NCBI GenBank assembly: GCA_900557355.1
Contig: USSR01000002.1
Coordinates: 1-45,842 of the forward strand
Length of the DNA stretch: 45,842 bases
DNA from: an uncultured Bacteroides sp.
GTDB taxonomy: Bacteria; Bacteroidota; Bacteroidia; Bacteroidales; Bacteroidaceae
Reading direction: 5' to 3'
A model generated the notes under the pieces. That model was not told the origin of the DNA. It did not search any database and saw only the letters and a program-made list of their open reading frames with translations. The first letter of the stretch is position 1; each line of letters begins with the position of its first letter. Of this stretch, positions 7,792 through 16,844 are shown piece by piece. The position numbers were made by a program, and so were the translations under genes.

Positions 7792-9858
7792 TCATGGTTT
7801 TACCTGGTATTGATAAAGAGTGAAAGAATTCTTATCATTCAACTCGAAACTTACTTTACCCTGTACACCGACTTCAGCAACAAACTTTTTGCCATTTCCC
7901 ATCAAAGGAGTAAAAGTTACCTTCTTGCCCTCCGGAAGCCAAGTATCAATGGTTCTTTTGGCTATATCATTGTCTTCGCGGTAAATAATGAGATAACCTT
8001 GCGTGTCAGAGACTATTGATTGAAATCCTGTCCACGAGCGTCCCGAAGGTTCTTCACCAATGGGTAATATGATGCCTTGATGAAATTGAAGTTGCAAGGG
8101 TTGATATTCCTTGAGCAGAGTTGCCGTAGCATAAGCCTCTTCGGGCAGGTTCGAAGCCTCCATCCAAGCCAATGGCTGTGCCGCCAGGGTGATGGCAAAG
8201 AGGTAGTCGAAACTATAACGAGCGGGAGCAAATGGATCGGTAGTGCTGTACTTATCGGCATTACGCCATTTATTAAGGAATTCTATCTGCATCTTCTCGG
8301 CCGGTACATAGCGAGACAGCATCCAAAGATTACGCAAGGTGCGATAGGGATAATAGTTGCCCCAATCGGTATAACGGTTTTCCAGGAAGATATTGCCATA
8401 CTCATTCATATAATGATATCCACCGCGACGACCGGCAGTGGCATCGAGGTTGAAAATCACCTCATGGTTGGTTTGTGCTAACACGGCATCAAACAACCGG
8501 CGCAAATTCTGTTCGGCTGTTTTAGTAGGTATTTGTAAGCCATCTATCTTGAAACAGCAGATGCCATACTCCTTGTAAAGCCCGATAATGACTTGCGCGT
8601 CTTTTTGCCAATCGGCAAAATCATTCTGTATACTAGGATTGAACCATAATCCGATACGAATACCCAATTTCTTTCCTTTCTCTACAATGCGTTTCAGTCC
8701 ATGAGGGAATTTCGTGGGGTTGGGCGTCCAGTAATCGGCATTTTTCCAAATATCTTTAAAGCTGCCTCCGGCTGTCTTTGAGTTGGGACTTTTTCCGCTC
8801 TGCCAACCATCGTCCAGTTGAAAGAGGGTGACACCCAGACGTGCGGCACGATCCAGCTCAGCCAGACAGAAAGCCTCATCTATTTTGGCATCCTGACTAC
8901 GGTCACCCCAGGTATTGAGCATAATCATCTCATCCTGTGCGGCAGTGTGGTGGCGCAGTTGTTTTTGATAAAGGCGCAATGCTGTTAGTGCTTCTTGTTC
9001 ATCTCCGGTATAGACACCGGTAACGCATCCATAAACACGAGTCCAGCTATCCGGTTTCACATCATCAGATGCAATGCCCAGACCCACTACCATAAAATCG
9101 CTAAAGTCGGCCACGAAGTCGGAACCATTATAATGTAATTGGGTACTGCTGCAAGGAGCCTCTTTCAAGAAAAAGAAACCTTGCCGGGTAGCCACATCGT
9201 GAGCAAAAAGCAGATTACCACGATAGGTATTGCGACGGTAAGGAAGCCAGGTACGTTCTGTCACCAGATTGTCGTTCCAATCAGTATAGTCGAAGAACTC
9301 TACCGTACGGGCACGCCAATGATTACCGGAGAGTTGCAATCTGTCAATCGTCGGAGTTTTCACCCCCGTAGTCATATCGGCTGTGTGCTCTATATTTTTA
9401 CGATCGGCATTAGAACGATTGTCATCTTTATTCTGGTAAAGTTCTACTTGTCCTTTCAGATAGGTATCGCAGGCAATGGCGGGACAGTCTGCATAAATGC
9501 GATAGCGACGTTCTATACTTAGAGAACCGATGGTGCAAGCCACAGTGGCTTGCAGATAGCTGGCATGTATACCATTCGTTGGAATCTCATTCACAGTGAA
9601 AGTAGCAGCTGTAGAGATGCCTTTCACAATCGAGAAGTCGGGCTCTTTGCCTTGAGCCGGGATTATTTTTCCACATAGCTTATCGGTGAGGCTAATGGTG
9701 ACAGGTGTACCATTATTCCACAGCATGGTACGCTCCATGTAGTTATTGCCCATACGTAGTGTATCACCTTTCAGGAAAGCATAATAGTGTTGTCCCCCCC
9801 AAAGCGGCAATCCCAATATGGTTGAGAGAAATATCGTGATAATACTTTTTTTACTCAT
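7792..9858 (-). CDS. GH36 alpha-galactosidase-like enzyme (arm A)
   Basis: Family GH36 enzyme, 688 residues, predicted to release terminal alpha-galactose or alpha-GalNAc from oligosaccharides in the periplasm. I chose the ATG at 9858, which opens a signal peptide (MSKKSIITIFLSTILG). The longer frame from 9936 adds 26 non-signal residues overlapping the upstream gene. An N-terminal beta-sandwich occupies about 25-300. The barrel carries FQLDDGWQ at about 346-353, the nucleophile Asp439 in FKIDG, and the likely acid/base Asp498 in ENRYTDW. Its start overlaps the end of the FAD oxidoreductase gene by 8 bases, so translation is probably coupled. It is paralogous to 34045-36102. Substrate specificity is inferred from family only. 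Confidence 0.92.
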   Translation of the reverse strand: MSKKSIITIFLSTILGLPLWGGQHYYAFLKGDTLRMGNNYMERTMLWNNGTPVTISLTDKLCGKIIPAQGKEPDFSIVKGISTAATFTVNEIPTNGIHASYLQATVACTIGSLSIERRYRIYADCPAIACDTYLKGQVELYQNKDDNRSNADRKNIEHTADMTTGVKTPTIDRLQLSGNHWRARTVEFFDYTDWNDNLVTERTWLPYRRNTYRGNLLFAHDVATRQGFFFLKEAPCSSTQLHYNGSDFVADFSDFMVVGLGIASDDVKPDSWTRVYGCVTGVYTGDEQEALTALRLYQKQLRHHTAAQDEMIMLNTWGDRSQDAKIDEAFCLAELDRAARLGVTLFQLDDGWQSGKSPNSKTAGGSFKDIWKNADYWTPNPTKFPHGLKRIVEKGKKLGIRIGLWFNPSIQNDFADWQKDAQVIIGLYKEYGICCFKIDGLQIPTKTAEQNLRRLFDAVLAQTNHEVIFNLDATAGRRGGYHYMNEYGNIFLENRYTDWGNYYPYRTLRNLWMLSRYVPAEKMQIEFLNKWRNADKYSTTDPFAPARYSFDYLFAITLAAQPLAWMEASNLPEEAYATATLLKEYQPLQLQFHQGIILPIGEEPSGRSWTGFQSIVSDTQGYLIIYREDNDIAKRTIDTWLPEGKKVTFTPLMGNGKKFVAEVGVQGKVSFELNDKNSFTLYQYQVKP

Positions 9859-11734
9859 AGTTTGTCTGCGGTTTGATGTAAGCCGGAGCCTCCAACAATT
9901 TGTTGGGTTCGTTGAAACGTTGGTTATCGGGTACATTGTGTTTGCCCAAGCCTGCCTGCATAAGCTGCTTTAATTCGGGCAGATGATGATGATAGATATC
10001 ACGCGGTTCTACGCCATGCTTATGACAGAGTCCGGCTGCCATACCTACTACTTCGCCCATCATACCAGTAGTACGCATCACACGCACCGTACCCAAGGCT
10101 ACGTGTGTGCAACTCATATTACGACCTGCCATAAAGAGGTTATCCACATTGCGCGAATAAAGACAACGATAAGGGACAGCATAAGGATGAATCCAACGAT
10201 GCACCGTTGCCGACTTGAATTCATTATCAGGAAAACGCACACTGTTCACGCTATCGGGGAAGTGGAGGTCGATACTCCAAGTGGTAGTAAACGAAGCATC
10301 CTCGTGCGCCACATTTTTGTCTATATCGTCTTGTGCTAACACATAGTCGCCCAGAAGGCGGCGAGATTCACGTTTACCGGAAACATACGCCACCCAATCG
10401 AGTGAACGGTTGGCATACTTTTTACGATCCGCATAGTGATTCTTCAGATAGCTCCAATTGGAATATACCACCAAAAGTCCATAGTCGCGTATGCGTTCAG
10501 CCTCGGTGATTTGATTACGGTTCATTCCTGTTTCCCATTTCCATTCGCCCATAGTTACAGGCTCGCAATTATCAGCGCCAAAGCGCATACCATATTCGAA
10601 GCGGGGGAAAGAGGTCTTCTTCTTCATGTCCTTGCTATACCATTGTACCGATGCGCCCATCACTAGCGAGTCGGGCTGCTCGGGAGCGAGACTTTCGCCA
10701 TATTCATCGCGGCCTTCACGTCCCATAGTCCAATCGGCACCGGCTAAGTAGCCTATGGTAGCATCGCCAGTGCAGTCACTAAAAAGAGGAGCGGTAAGTT
10801 CCGTTTGTTCACCTGTCTCAATGTGTTGAATAGTGACTGATGCTATGCGATCACCCTGCATCTTTACGGCCACAGCACGTTGCGAAGCATAAAGGGTGAT
10901 ATTCTTTTCGGCAGCTATAAAGTCTTCCTTTTTCTGATCTTCATAATAGTCACCCGGTTGGGCATTACCGGAACGTTCATGACCGAATTCGCGTATCATA
11001 CGACCTAACCCCTCGTTGGGTCCCTTTTCGATAATACCACCCAGGTGTACACGTATCTCCGACGAGTTATTACCACCCAGTACAGGACGATCGTTCACTA
11101 ATGCCACCCTACAACCTAACCGGGCAGCAGCCGTAGCGGCACACATGCCGGCTACGCCTCCTCCCACTACCACAAAGTCGTACTGATGGGTGGGCACCGT
11201 TTGTTGTTGTTGCAAGCGGGCACGAAGTGCAGCTGTCTCTGCCTCGCCCCATGCAGTGGGTTGCGCATTCATATCAGTCGTGAGATAGATGGCATCACAA
11301 CGACCATTAAAACCTGTAAGGTCTTTCAAAGCAAGGGTAATAGTACCTGCCTTCAATACGACCTTACCGGCGGACTGCCATTGCCAGGAATTACCGGTGT
11401 GTCCCAACGTAGTTTTCAGTAACTTACCACCTAAAGCCAGACGAAACTTTCCGGGTCCTTCGGCATCGGTCCAAGGTGAAGTCCAGTTGTAGGTGCGGGC
11501 ATATACATAGTAAGTGCCCGCCTGGGGAATATTGATTTCTGCCGTAGCATCGGCCACAGGAATACCCATGCCATGTGCCATGAGATAGGGTGAACCCATT
11601 TGATCCATGAACTGCTGGTCGAGCACCCAGCCGCCTCGCTGGCTGAAGCTTTCTGCTTCGATGAGCAGTTCTCCGGCTACAGCCACAAGGCTACAGGCTA
11701 CGGCTATGCATGTCAGTAAGATTTTTTTCATCAT
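9851..11734 (-). CDS. Secreted FAD-dependent oxidoreductase with sugar-binding-like N-terminal domain
   Basis: A 627-residue protein of the FAD_oxidored type. A Sec-type signal peptide (residues 1-20, no twin arginine) is followed by a beta-sandwich of about 130 residues starting ELLIEAESFSQRGGW, which resembles CBM6/35-like modules. The FAD-binding Rossmann motif is VVVGGGVAG at about 188-196, followed by LGGNNSSE. A second flavin-contact segment (LFMAGRNMSCTHVALG) lies near the C-terminus. The reaction is unknown; oxidation of a sugar hydroxyl within a glycan fragment is a possibility. Translational coupling to GH36 (8-base overlap) ties it to glycan breakdown. No counterpart occurs in the other arm. 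Two adjacent ATG codons (11734, 11731) could both serve as start. Confidence 0.88.
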   Translation of the reverse strand: MMKKILLTCIAVACSLVAVAGELLIEAESFSQRGGWVLDQQFMDQMGSPYLMAHGMGIPVADATAEINIPQAGTYYVYARTYNWTSPWTDAEGPGKFRLALGGKLLKTTLGHTGNSWQWQSAGKVVLKAGTITLALKDLTGFNGRCDAIYLTTDMNAQPTAWGEAETAALRARLQQQQTVPTHQYDFVVVGGGVAGMCAATAAARLGCRVALVNDRPVLGGNNSSEIRVHLGGIIEKGPNEGLGRMIREFGHERSGNAQPGDYYEDQKKEDFIAAEKNITLYASQRAVAVKMQGDRIASVTIQHIETGEQTELTAPLFSDCTGDATIGYLAGADWTMGREGRDEYGESLAPEQPDSLVMGASVQWYSKDMKKKTSFPRFEYGMRFGADNCEPVTMGEWKWETGMNRNQITEAERIRDYGLLVVYSNWSYLKNHYADRKKYANRSLDWVAYVSGKRESRRLLGDYVLAQDDIDKNVAHEDASFTTTWSIDLHFPDSVNSVRFPDNEFKSATVHRWIHPYAVPYRCLYSRNVDNLFMAGRNMSCTHVALGTVRVMRTTGMMGEVVGMAAGLCHKHGVEPRDIYHHHLPELKQLMQAGLGKHNVPDNQRFNEPNKLLEAPAYIKPQTNYE

Positions 11735-11751
11735 AGCACAGCGTTTTTTAA

Positions 11752-13353
11752 TTATTGAATAGTTATATCACCCACTTTCACCCAACCTTTGGAGGTTTGA
11801 TACTCATCGCGGGCTGAAATTAAGATACCAATGGCATTCTCTTTGGTAGTATCTACCAATCCTACTGCCCAAATGTAATTCCCTGCGGCTACATCAGTGA
11901 GTTTGATATTAGTAGTGTAAGTCTTGGGAGCTCCCTTCATCCAAGTGGCAATGTTTGCTTTGTCTTCTATATAGATGCGGACGGGCTCCTCTGTATTCTT
12001 ATCGAGCAGAGCGATAGCAAGTTTGTACTTGTCACCATACTGCGGCAAATTGGTAGGACAGTAACCCCAACCCAAGTTCGACCAGCGGTGAGTAAGTGAT
12101 ACACTACTGCCACTACGAGCTATAGTAGGAATAGACAGACGGTCGGGATAGAGACGGTAACCACCTTCGGCAATAAACTCCTTCACCAAATGGAAAGCTG
12201 TATTGAACCAAGAATGAGTTTCACCTTTGTTCACGTTGGTATCAAAGCGGAGGTCCATCATGTTGACATAACCACCCTTGGCTTCATCATATTCTCCCTG
12301 GCGCACCTCGGCAAAATTCTTGTAACCATCGCCGGCAATAGAACCACCGTGTGATGATTCTACCCAACCACCTTCCATAGTAATAGGTACGATACCATGA
12401 TAGGTAGTACTGATGCCACGCTCCCAATCCTTATAATATTGCTTCATGCCGAAAGCATCGTGACGCAAACAGAAGCCTTTAGCTACGGCACGTTTCACCA
12501 TATCGGCAGCTACATCGGTATCGGTATCACTAAACTCTTTGCCACTAAGCAAACAGCGATGATAATTAATCATGATAGGCACTTTAGTGAAAAGGCGTGA
12601 CATTACGTCTGTAATCCATTCAAATACTGCTTGTCTAGGAGCTTCATCACCTGTAGAGTATTTCAGGGTGTGAGTCTCGCCCCATTTGCCTAATCCAAAA
12701 CCACTCACAAATTGAGTGACATCAGGATCATTGTATTTGGCTGCAAAAGCAGTAAGAAACTCTTCATACTCCCTCTGGAAAATGGGATCGTCCGGATAAG
12801 GTGTCCATACGTTTACACTACCGGTAGTAGTGGTAAATCCTTCAGCACCGGCCTCTTTTACATAATCGGGACAGGCATCTTCATGTTTGTCACGATAATC
12901 ACACACAAAGGTAAAGGCGAGCTTCAAGTTTCGTTCTTTAGCTCCTTCCACCAGCATACGAAAACGCTTGGCAGGTTCGGTCTGTACACTTTCATCCCAT
13001 ACATATTTGCCTTTTTCAGGATTAAAGTTACTCCAAAGACCACGTACGTAGAGCGTATTGCCATAGTCAGATACCTTCACAGTACCTTCTGACGACTCGA
13101 AGTTATCATAAAGATCCCAGAAATCCATCATCATACCACTTCCAATACCCGCGTAAATGACCCATCCACTCATAAGGTTACGCTGCAGTTGGTAGCGTTC
13201 GGGCATGATATTGACGGTCGTGTTGCCTTCAATGTTCCAACTATAATCGGTTATAGGGGCATCATCGTCTGAACAAGCAGTGCCAATGAAAGACGTAGTA
13301 GCCAGCAGACACATCGACAAGGTCTTGATGCTGTTTTTTATTATTTTGTTCAT
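11752..13353 (-). CDS. DUF4832-type lipoprotein, putative surface glycoside hydrolase (arm A)
   Basis: A 533-residue lipoprotein beginning at the ATG at 13353 (MNKIIKNSIK); a start at 13380 would add nine residues before the signal peptide. The lipobox ends at Cys27 and is followed by SDDD, consistent with export to the cell surface. Residues about 50-380 look like a TIM-barrel region: GNTLYVRGLWSNFNP, a DYRDK motif, Glu226 in GLGKWGE, NYHR, LRHDAFGM and Glu327 in TMEGGW. The C-terminal 140 residues (from GGYRLYPDRL, including LGWGYCPTN) are the DUF4832 beta domain. Glu226 and Glu327 are placed as an acid/base and nucleophile pair would be. Hydrolase function is my inference. It is the first enzyme-like gene after SusE1. 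Confidence 0.85.
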   Translation of the reverse strand: MNKIIKNSIKTLSMCLLATTSFIGTACSDDDAPITDYSWNIEGNTTVNIMPERYQLQRNLMSGWVIYAGIGSGMMMDFWDLYDNFESSEGTVKVSDYGNTLYVRGLWSNFNPEKGKYVWDESVQTEPAKRFRMLVEGAKERNLKLAFTFVCDYRDKHEDACPDYVKEAGAEGFTTTTGSVNVWTPYPDDPIFQREYEEFLTAFAAKYNDPDVTQFVSGFGLGKWGETHTLKYSTGDEAPRQAVFEWITDVMSRLFTKVPIMINYHRCLLSGKEFSDTDTDVAADMVKRAVAKGFCLRHDAFGMKQYYKDWERGISTTYHGIVPITMEGGWVESSHGGSIAGDGYKNFAEVRQGEYDEAKGGYVNMMDLRFDTNVNKGETHSWFNTAFHLVKEFIAEGGYRLYPDRLSIPTIARSGSSVSLTHRWSNLGWGYCPTNLPQYGDKYKLAIALLDKNTEEPVRIYIEDKANIATWMKGAPKTYTTNIKLTDVAAGNYIWAVGLVDTTKENAIGILISARDEYQTSKGWVKVGDITIQ

Positions 13354-13388
13354 AAAATATATCTCGTTTATTGTTATCATTTAAAGGT

Positions 13389-13429
13389 AGAATAAGAAGT
13401 GAAGTGATAAAAGCTCCACCTCTTATTCT
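13389..13429. promoter_or_regulatory. Intercistronic stem-loop after SusE1
   Basis: A 9-base arm (13389-13397) pairs with 13421-13429. After one mismatch three more base pairs follow (13399-13401 with 13417-13419), leaving a 15-base loop. It begins 13 bases beyond the SusE1 stop and lies in an 88-base spacer before the DUF4832 gene. No U-run follows on the minus strand, so a mRNA-stabilising or processing element is more likely than a strong terminator. Confidence 0.5.
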
Positions 13430-13441
13430 TTCATTTTGGAT

Positions 13442-15085
13442 TTATTTAATATCAAAGAGTACAGTGTTGTTCTCCAGGTCCACTACCACATAGTTACAGC
13501 CCTCCGGGATGAGGAAATAAGCATAGCGGTTATTGCCCTGACCTGTTACGGCTCCTTCTATCTTACCCGCTGTTACTGTGGTGTATCCATTGTAGCTATT
13601 ACGAACAGCATCAGCAGTAGAACCAACGAACCATCCGTTATTAGCATATCGCAGCGTGCTGAAGTTCACCCAACCGGCATTTGTCTTCCCATAATTATCC
13701 TTATATTCATTACGTGGCAATACATCACCTTTATAAACGAATACTTTCGGATTGGCAACACTCTGAATAAGATTATACTTCACTTGACAGTACTTGAAGC
13801 TTTTTCCGGTTTCTTCATCAATACCCGAATCGTAAGCAAAACTATTGAAACCACCATACATGTGCAGTACATTGACTTCCTGACTCCATGGGTTTTTCCC
13901 CAGTTCGGTATTGTTGAACGATACGGTGAGTGGTTTCAGATCGGTAGCGGTCGAATAGATGGTAATAGATTTCTCCTCCTTATTCAATACAATGCGGTAA
14001 GTTCCATCGGCCGGAATTGTCCAATATTGTTTATCCACTTTGCTAATGAGTACTTGTCCGAATGTTGACAATTGACCATCTTCGATGTCATGACTATCAG
14101 CTATTTCCGGTACAATGGCCATCGCTTGTTCACCTTCGAAGGTGAGCGGGATGTAAAGGTTACCAGCTTTCAGTGCACCACGCCAAGCATAAATCTGGTC
14201 ATTTTCGAGGACTTGAGCCATCTCAATCTGTTCCCCACCTACGGCACTACCAGCCAGGAATATCTGATCGGCTTCAACTACAGCACCAGCTTCTACTATC
14301 TTCACCGTCTGTTTACTCATATTCACAGTGATACGATAGGTAGCTGCAGATGGAATTAACCACGAATTGGCTTCAGCGCGATCGGATATGACGCCTGCCA
14401 TTTCACCTGTGGTGATAGGGGCATCGGCGGTTTCCGGGCCCACGGCATTCAATTCGTCGGCATAGTCAACGGGGAAGTTTATCTTACCGGCAACCAAAGC
14501 TCCTTCGTAACTATAAATTCTGTTTGTCTCGTCTTTCAACGTCATCTTAATATTATCATCGCCTACGGCAGTACCTCCCACATAAAGGTTATCAGCTTTA
14601 TACTGTTTGGGGCCATAAGTTTTGAACTTCACCGTTGCAGTAGCAATATCGGGCACCATAAGACGGGGACCTTCAAAGTTGGCTGTAACAGTAAAAAGGA
14701 CTTCGCCAATGGTACTGGTGGTTAGACCGAAGTAATCGACCAATATATCCTGCATCTCTTTGTTGGTGTACGAGCGAAGAAATTCACCATCATCATCAAA
14801 TTCCTTGATATTTGCAACATCGCTACCGATAAGCTGCATCTCATATTTATAAGTTGTGATATAATCTTCACCAAAATTGTGAGCGGTGCTCCACTTCAGC
14901 GTAAAAGCTGTCTCGTTGGGTTTACTTTCATCGAGCTTAATATATTCGCCCGAAGGAGTCAACTCAATCTCCGACTGGTTGCGTGAGGCAGTATTGTCTA
15001 TCTCCTCTTCGCACGAGGTGGCAAGCATGCTCATCATTCCCACAGCCACCATTCCAAGGTTTCTATATAAATGCATTGTTTTCAT
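13442..15085 (-). CDS. SusE/SusF-like surface glycan-binding lipoprotein (arm A)
   Basis: A 547-residue lipoprotein. The lipobox ends ATSC and is followed by EEEID, a typical surface-export signal. An N-terminal SusE-type domain (about 30-160) is followed by two tandem SusF-like repeats, each starting with a LYVGG or IFLAGSAVG strand and ending in YRI...K-I (about 165-270 and 275-380), and then a C-terminal domain of about 165 residues. It presumably binds glycan at the cell surface alongside SusC1/SusD1; no catalytic motif is seen. It starts 20 bases after SusD1. Compared with the arm B homologue at 39404-40705 it has one extra middle repeat and an unrelated-looking C-terminal region. Confidence 0.85.
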   Translation of the reverse strand: MKTMHLYRNLGMVAVGMMSMLATSCEEEIDNTASRNQSEIELTPSGEYIKLDESKPNETAFTLKWSTAHNFGEDYITTYKYEMQLIGSDVANIKEFDDDGEFLRSYTNKEMQDILVDYFGLTTSTIGEVLFTVTANFEGPRLMVPDIATATVKFKTYGPKQYKADNLYVGGTAVGDDNIKMTLKDETNRIYSYEGALVAGKINFPVDYADELNAVGPETADAPITTGEMAGVISDRAEANSWLIPSAATYRITVNMSKQTVKIVEAGAVVEADQIFLAGSAVGGEQIEMAQVLENDQIYAWRGALKAGNLYIPLTFEGEQAMAIVPEIADSHDIEDGQLSTFGQVLISKVDKQYWTIPADGTYRIVLNKEEKSITIYSTATDLKPLTVSFNNTELGKNPWSQEVNVLHMYGGFNSFAYDSGIDEETGKSFKYCQVKYNLIQSVANPKVFVYKGDVLPRNEYKDNYGKTNAGWVNFSTLRYANNGWFVGSTADAVRNSYNGYTTVTAGKIEGAVTGQGNNRYAYFLIPEGCNYVVVDLENNTVLFDIK

Positions 15086-15105
15086 GTTCGTAATAGTTTA
15101 TAGGA

Positions 15106-16827
15106 TTAATAACCCGGATTGTTGGGTAACAAGTTGGGACACAACTCCACATCATGTGTAGGCAGCGGCCACAAATATTCGCGTTCGGGGAAGATGCGTT
15201 TAGCACCCTGCGAACAATAACCGGCATTAAAGAGAGCTGCAAAGTCTGCTAAACCATCTTCGTCGATTTGCGGAGTCATTCCCCAGAACCAGAGGTTCTT
15301 GTTCACGATATTGTTCAGCAATTCTGTGGGGTCAATAAGCATGATGTAATTGTAACCATTCAATGCTTTTCCTGCCAATTTCCAACGCATCAAGTCTTGC
15401 AGGCGTTGGTTCTCCATAGCAAACTCCATGCGGCGCTCTATACGCAGGGCACGTCGCAGTTCGGTTTGGTTGGTAGTGGTCACGGCAGGATAACTATCAG
15501 TAGCTGTTACATTCACACCATAAGCACGAGCACGTACCATATTAATGGCTTTCAGCACGCTGTCGTCAATCAGGTTCTGTTCTATCATGGCTTCAGCATA
15601 AATCAACAGTACGTCAGCATAGCGCATTATGATATAGTCTTGTTCTACCTTTTGGTCTACTGTCCACGTAGCATCAATACCTTTCTTCCACAACAATCCT
15701 GTATATGAACTATATTGATTCACGATACGGGTATCTTGGTTGCTTTGTGTCTTACCTGTGGTATAGTTCATTACAGTTTTAGCTGCAGGACTGGGGTCGT
15801 ATTCGAAACCACAGTGCTCGGTATTGAATTCAACGATGGTCATTGTACAACGCGGGTCACGGTTCTTGAAAGGCTTGCGAGGATCAAACAACGGTGATTC
15901 GTCAATAGGTAGCCCGTCAGTACAGAGATATGAGGCCAAGAGGTCCCATGAGGGATTGTATGAGCCATATCCTCCGGCATTACGAGGAAGACCGTTCTTC
16001 ACAATCCAGGAATCGAGCATCACTTCGTTTTCAATGGAGCGAGGTATCACGAACACTTTCTCGTCATTCAGTTTGGTGCTCTGCTTGAAAAGTTTAGCAT
16101 AGTCAGGTTCCAAAGAATAGAGTTTAAGATCCATACAAGCTTTGGCGGCTTGTGCAGCTATCTCATAATCACCCATATAGAGGGCAAAGCGCGCTTTCAT
16201 AGCCAGGGCTGCTCCTTTGGTAGGATGGATATTTTCGTCTTTTCCATAGCTTTCAGGCAAACCGGCAATGGCTTTATCGAAATCAGCATACACCAAAGGA
16301 ATCACTTCCGCTTTAGGTCTGCGACCACGTTGCAAAGCTTCGGAAATGGTTATAGTCTCTTCCTGATAGGGCACATCACCATAAAAGAAGATCAGTTCAG
16401 CATATTTGCAGGCACGACAGAAATAAGCCTCACCGGCATAACGATTATAAACTTCCTCGGTCACAGCACCCTTTGCCTTGTGAATATTTTCGAGCATTGT
16501 GTTGGTGCGGGCAATAAGTTTGAATGATTGCTGCCACAAAGCATATACTTCATACTGCTGGCCGTTCAGGGTTCCATCAAGCACGGTTCCACCACTTCCC
16601 GGGTTACGGTTCGTCTGACGATAGGTTGTGTTGTCCGACCATTGTTCGGATGAGCTAAGAGGTTCTTGCCAATAACCTAAAATATAGAAATCATTGGAAG
16701 CCAAACGCAATTCTGTTTCGGATGTGTACCAAGACTCGGTATTACCTTGCGATTTGGGTACCAAGTCCATGCTCTCGCAAGCAGCAAGACTCAGGCACAT
16801 TCCGGCTAATAATATCTTTGTTTTCAT
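15106..16827 (-). CDS. SusD-like outer membrane lipoprotein (arm A)
   Basis: A 573-residue RagB/SusD family lipoprotein that caps the SusC1 transporter and binds the glycan at the cell surface. The lipobox ends LAAC at about residue 18, followed by ESMDLVPK. SusD features include an N-terminal half with TPR-like helices (YNRYAGEAYFCRACKYAELI, then a run of paired helices to about 240). The C-terminal RagB/SusD domain contains DYIIMRYADVLLIYAEAMIE and RIERRMEFAMENQRLQDLMRW, and ends EREYLWPLPTHDVELCPNL. It begins 17 bases after SusC1 and precedes SusE1 by 20 bases, the standard order. Its sequence differs strongly from SusD2, so the two arms may bind different parts of a glycan. Confidence 0.95.
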   Translation of the reverse strand: MKTKILLAGMCLSLAACESMDLVPKSQGNTESWYTSETELRLASNDFYILGYWQEPLSSSEQWSDNTTYRQTNRNPGSGGTVLDGTLNGQQYEVYALWQQSFKLIARTNTMLENIHKAKGAVTEEVYNRYAGEAYFCRACKYAELIFFYGDVPYQEETITISEALQRGRRPKAEVIPLVYADFDKAIAGLPESYGKDENIHPTKGAALAMKARFALYMGDYEIAAQAAKACMDLKLYSLEPDYAKLFKQSTKLNDEKVFVIPRSIENEVMLDSWIVKNGLPRNAGGYGSYNPSWDLLASYLCTDGLPIDESPLFDPRKPFKNRDPRCTMTIVEFNTEHCGFEYDPSPAAKTVMNYTTGKTQSNQDTRIVNQYSSYTGLLWKKGIDATWTVDQKVEQDYIIMRYADVLLIYAEAMIEQNLIDDSVLKAINMVRARAYGVNVTATDSYPAVTTTNQTELRRALRIERRMEFAMENQRLQDLMRWKLAGKALNGYNYIMLIDPTELLNNIVNKNLWFWGMTPQIDEDGLADFAALFNAGYCSQGAKRIFPEREYLWPLPTHDVELCPNLLPNNPGY

Positions 16828-16844
16828 ATTCTATTCCTATTTAT

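Noticed and set aside
9859..9936. Upstream start of the GH36 gene adding 26 residues.
   Set aside because: The added residues do not form a signal peptide and overlap the FAD oxidoreductase gene by a further 78 bases; the ATG at 9858 gives a proper signal peptide.
13389..13429. Stem-loop after SusE1 as a Rho-independent terminator.
   Set aside because: No U-run follows on the transcribed strand and the downstream genes lack another obvious promoter, so full termination is unlikely.
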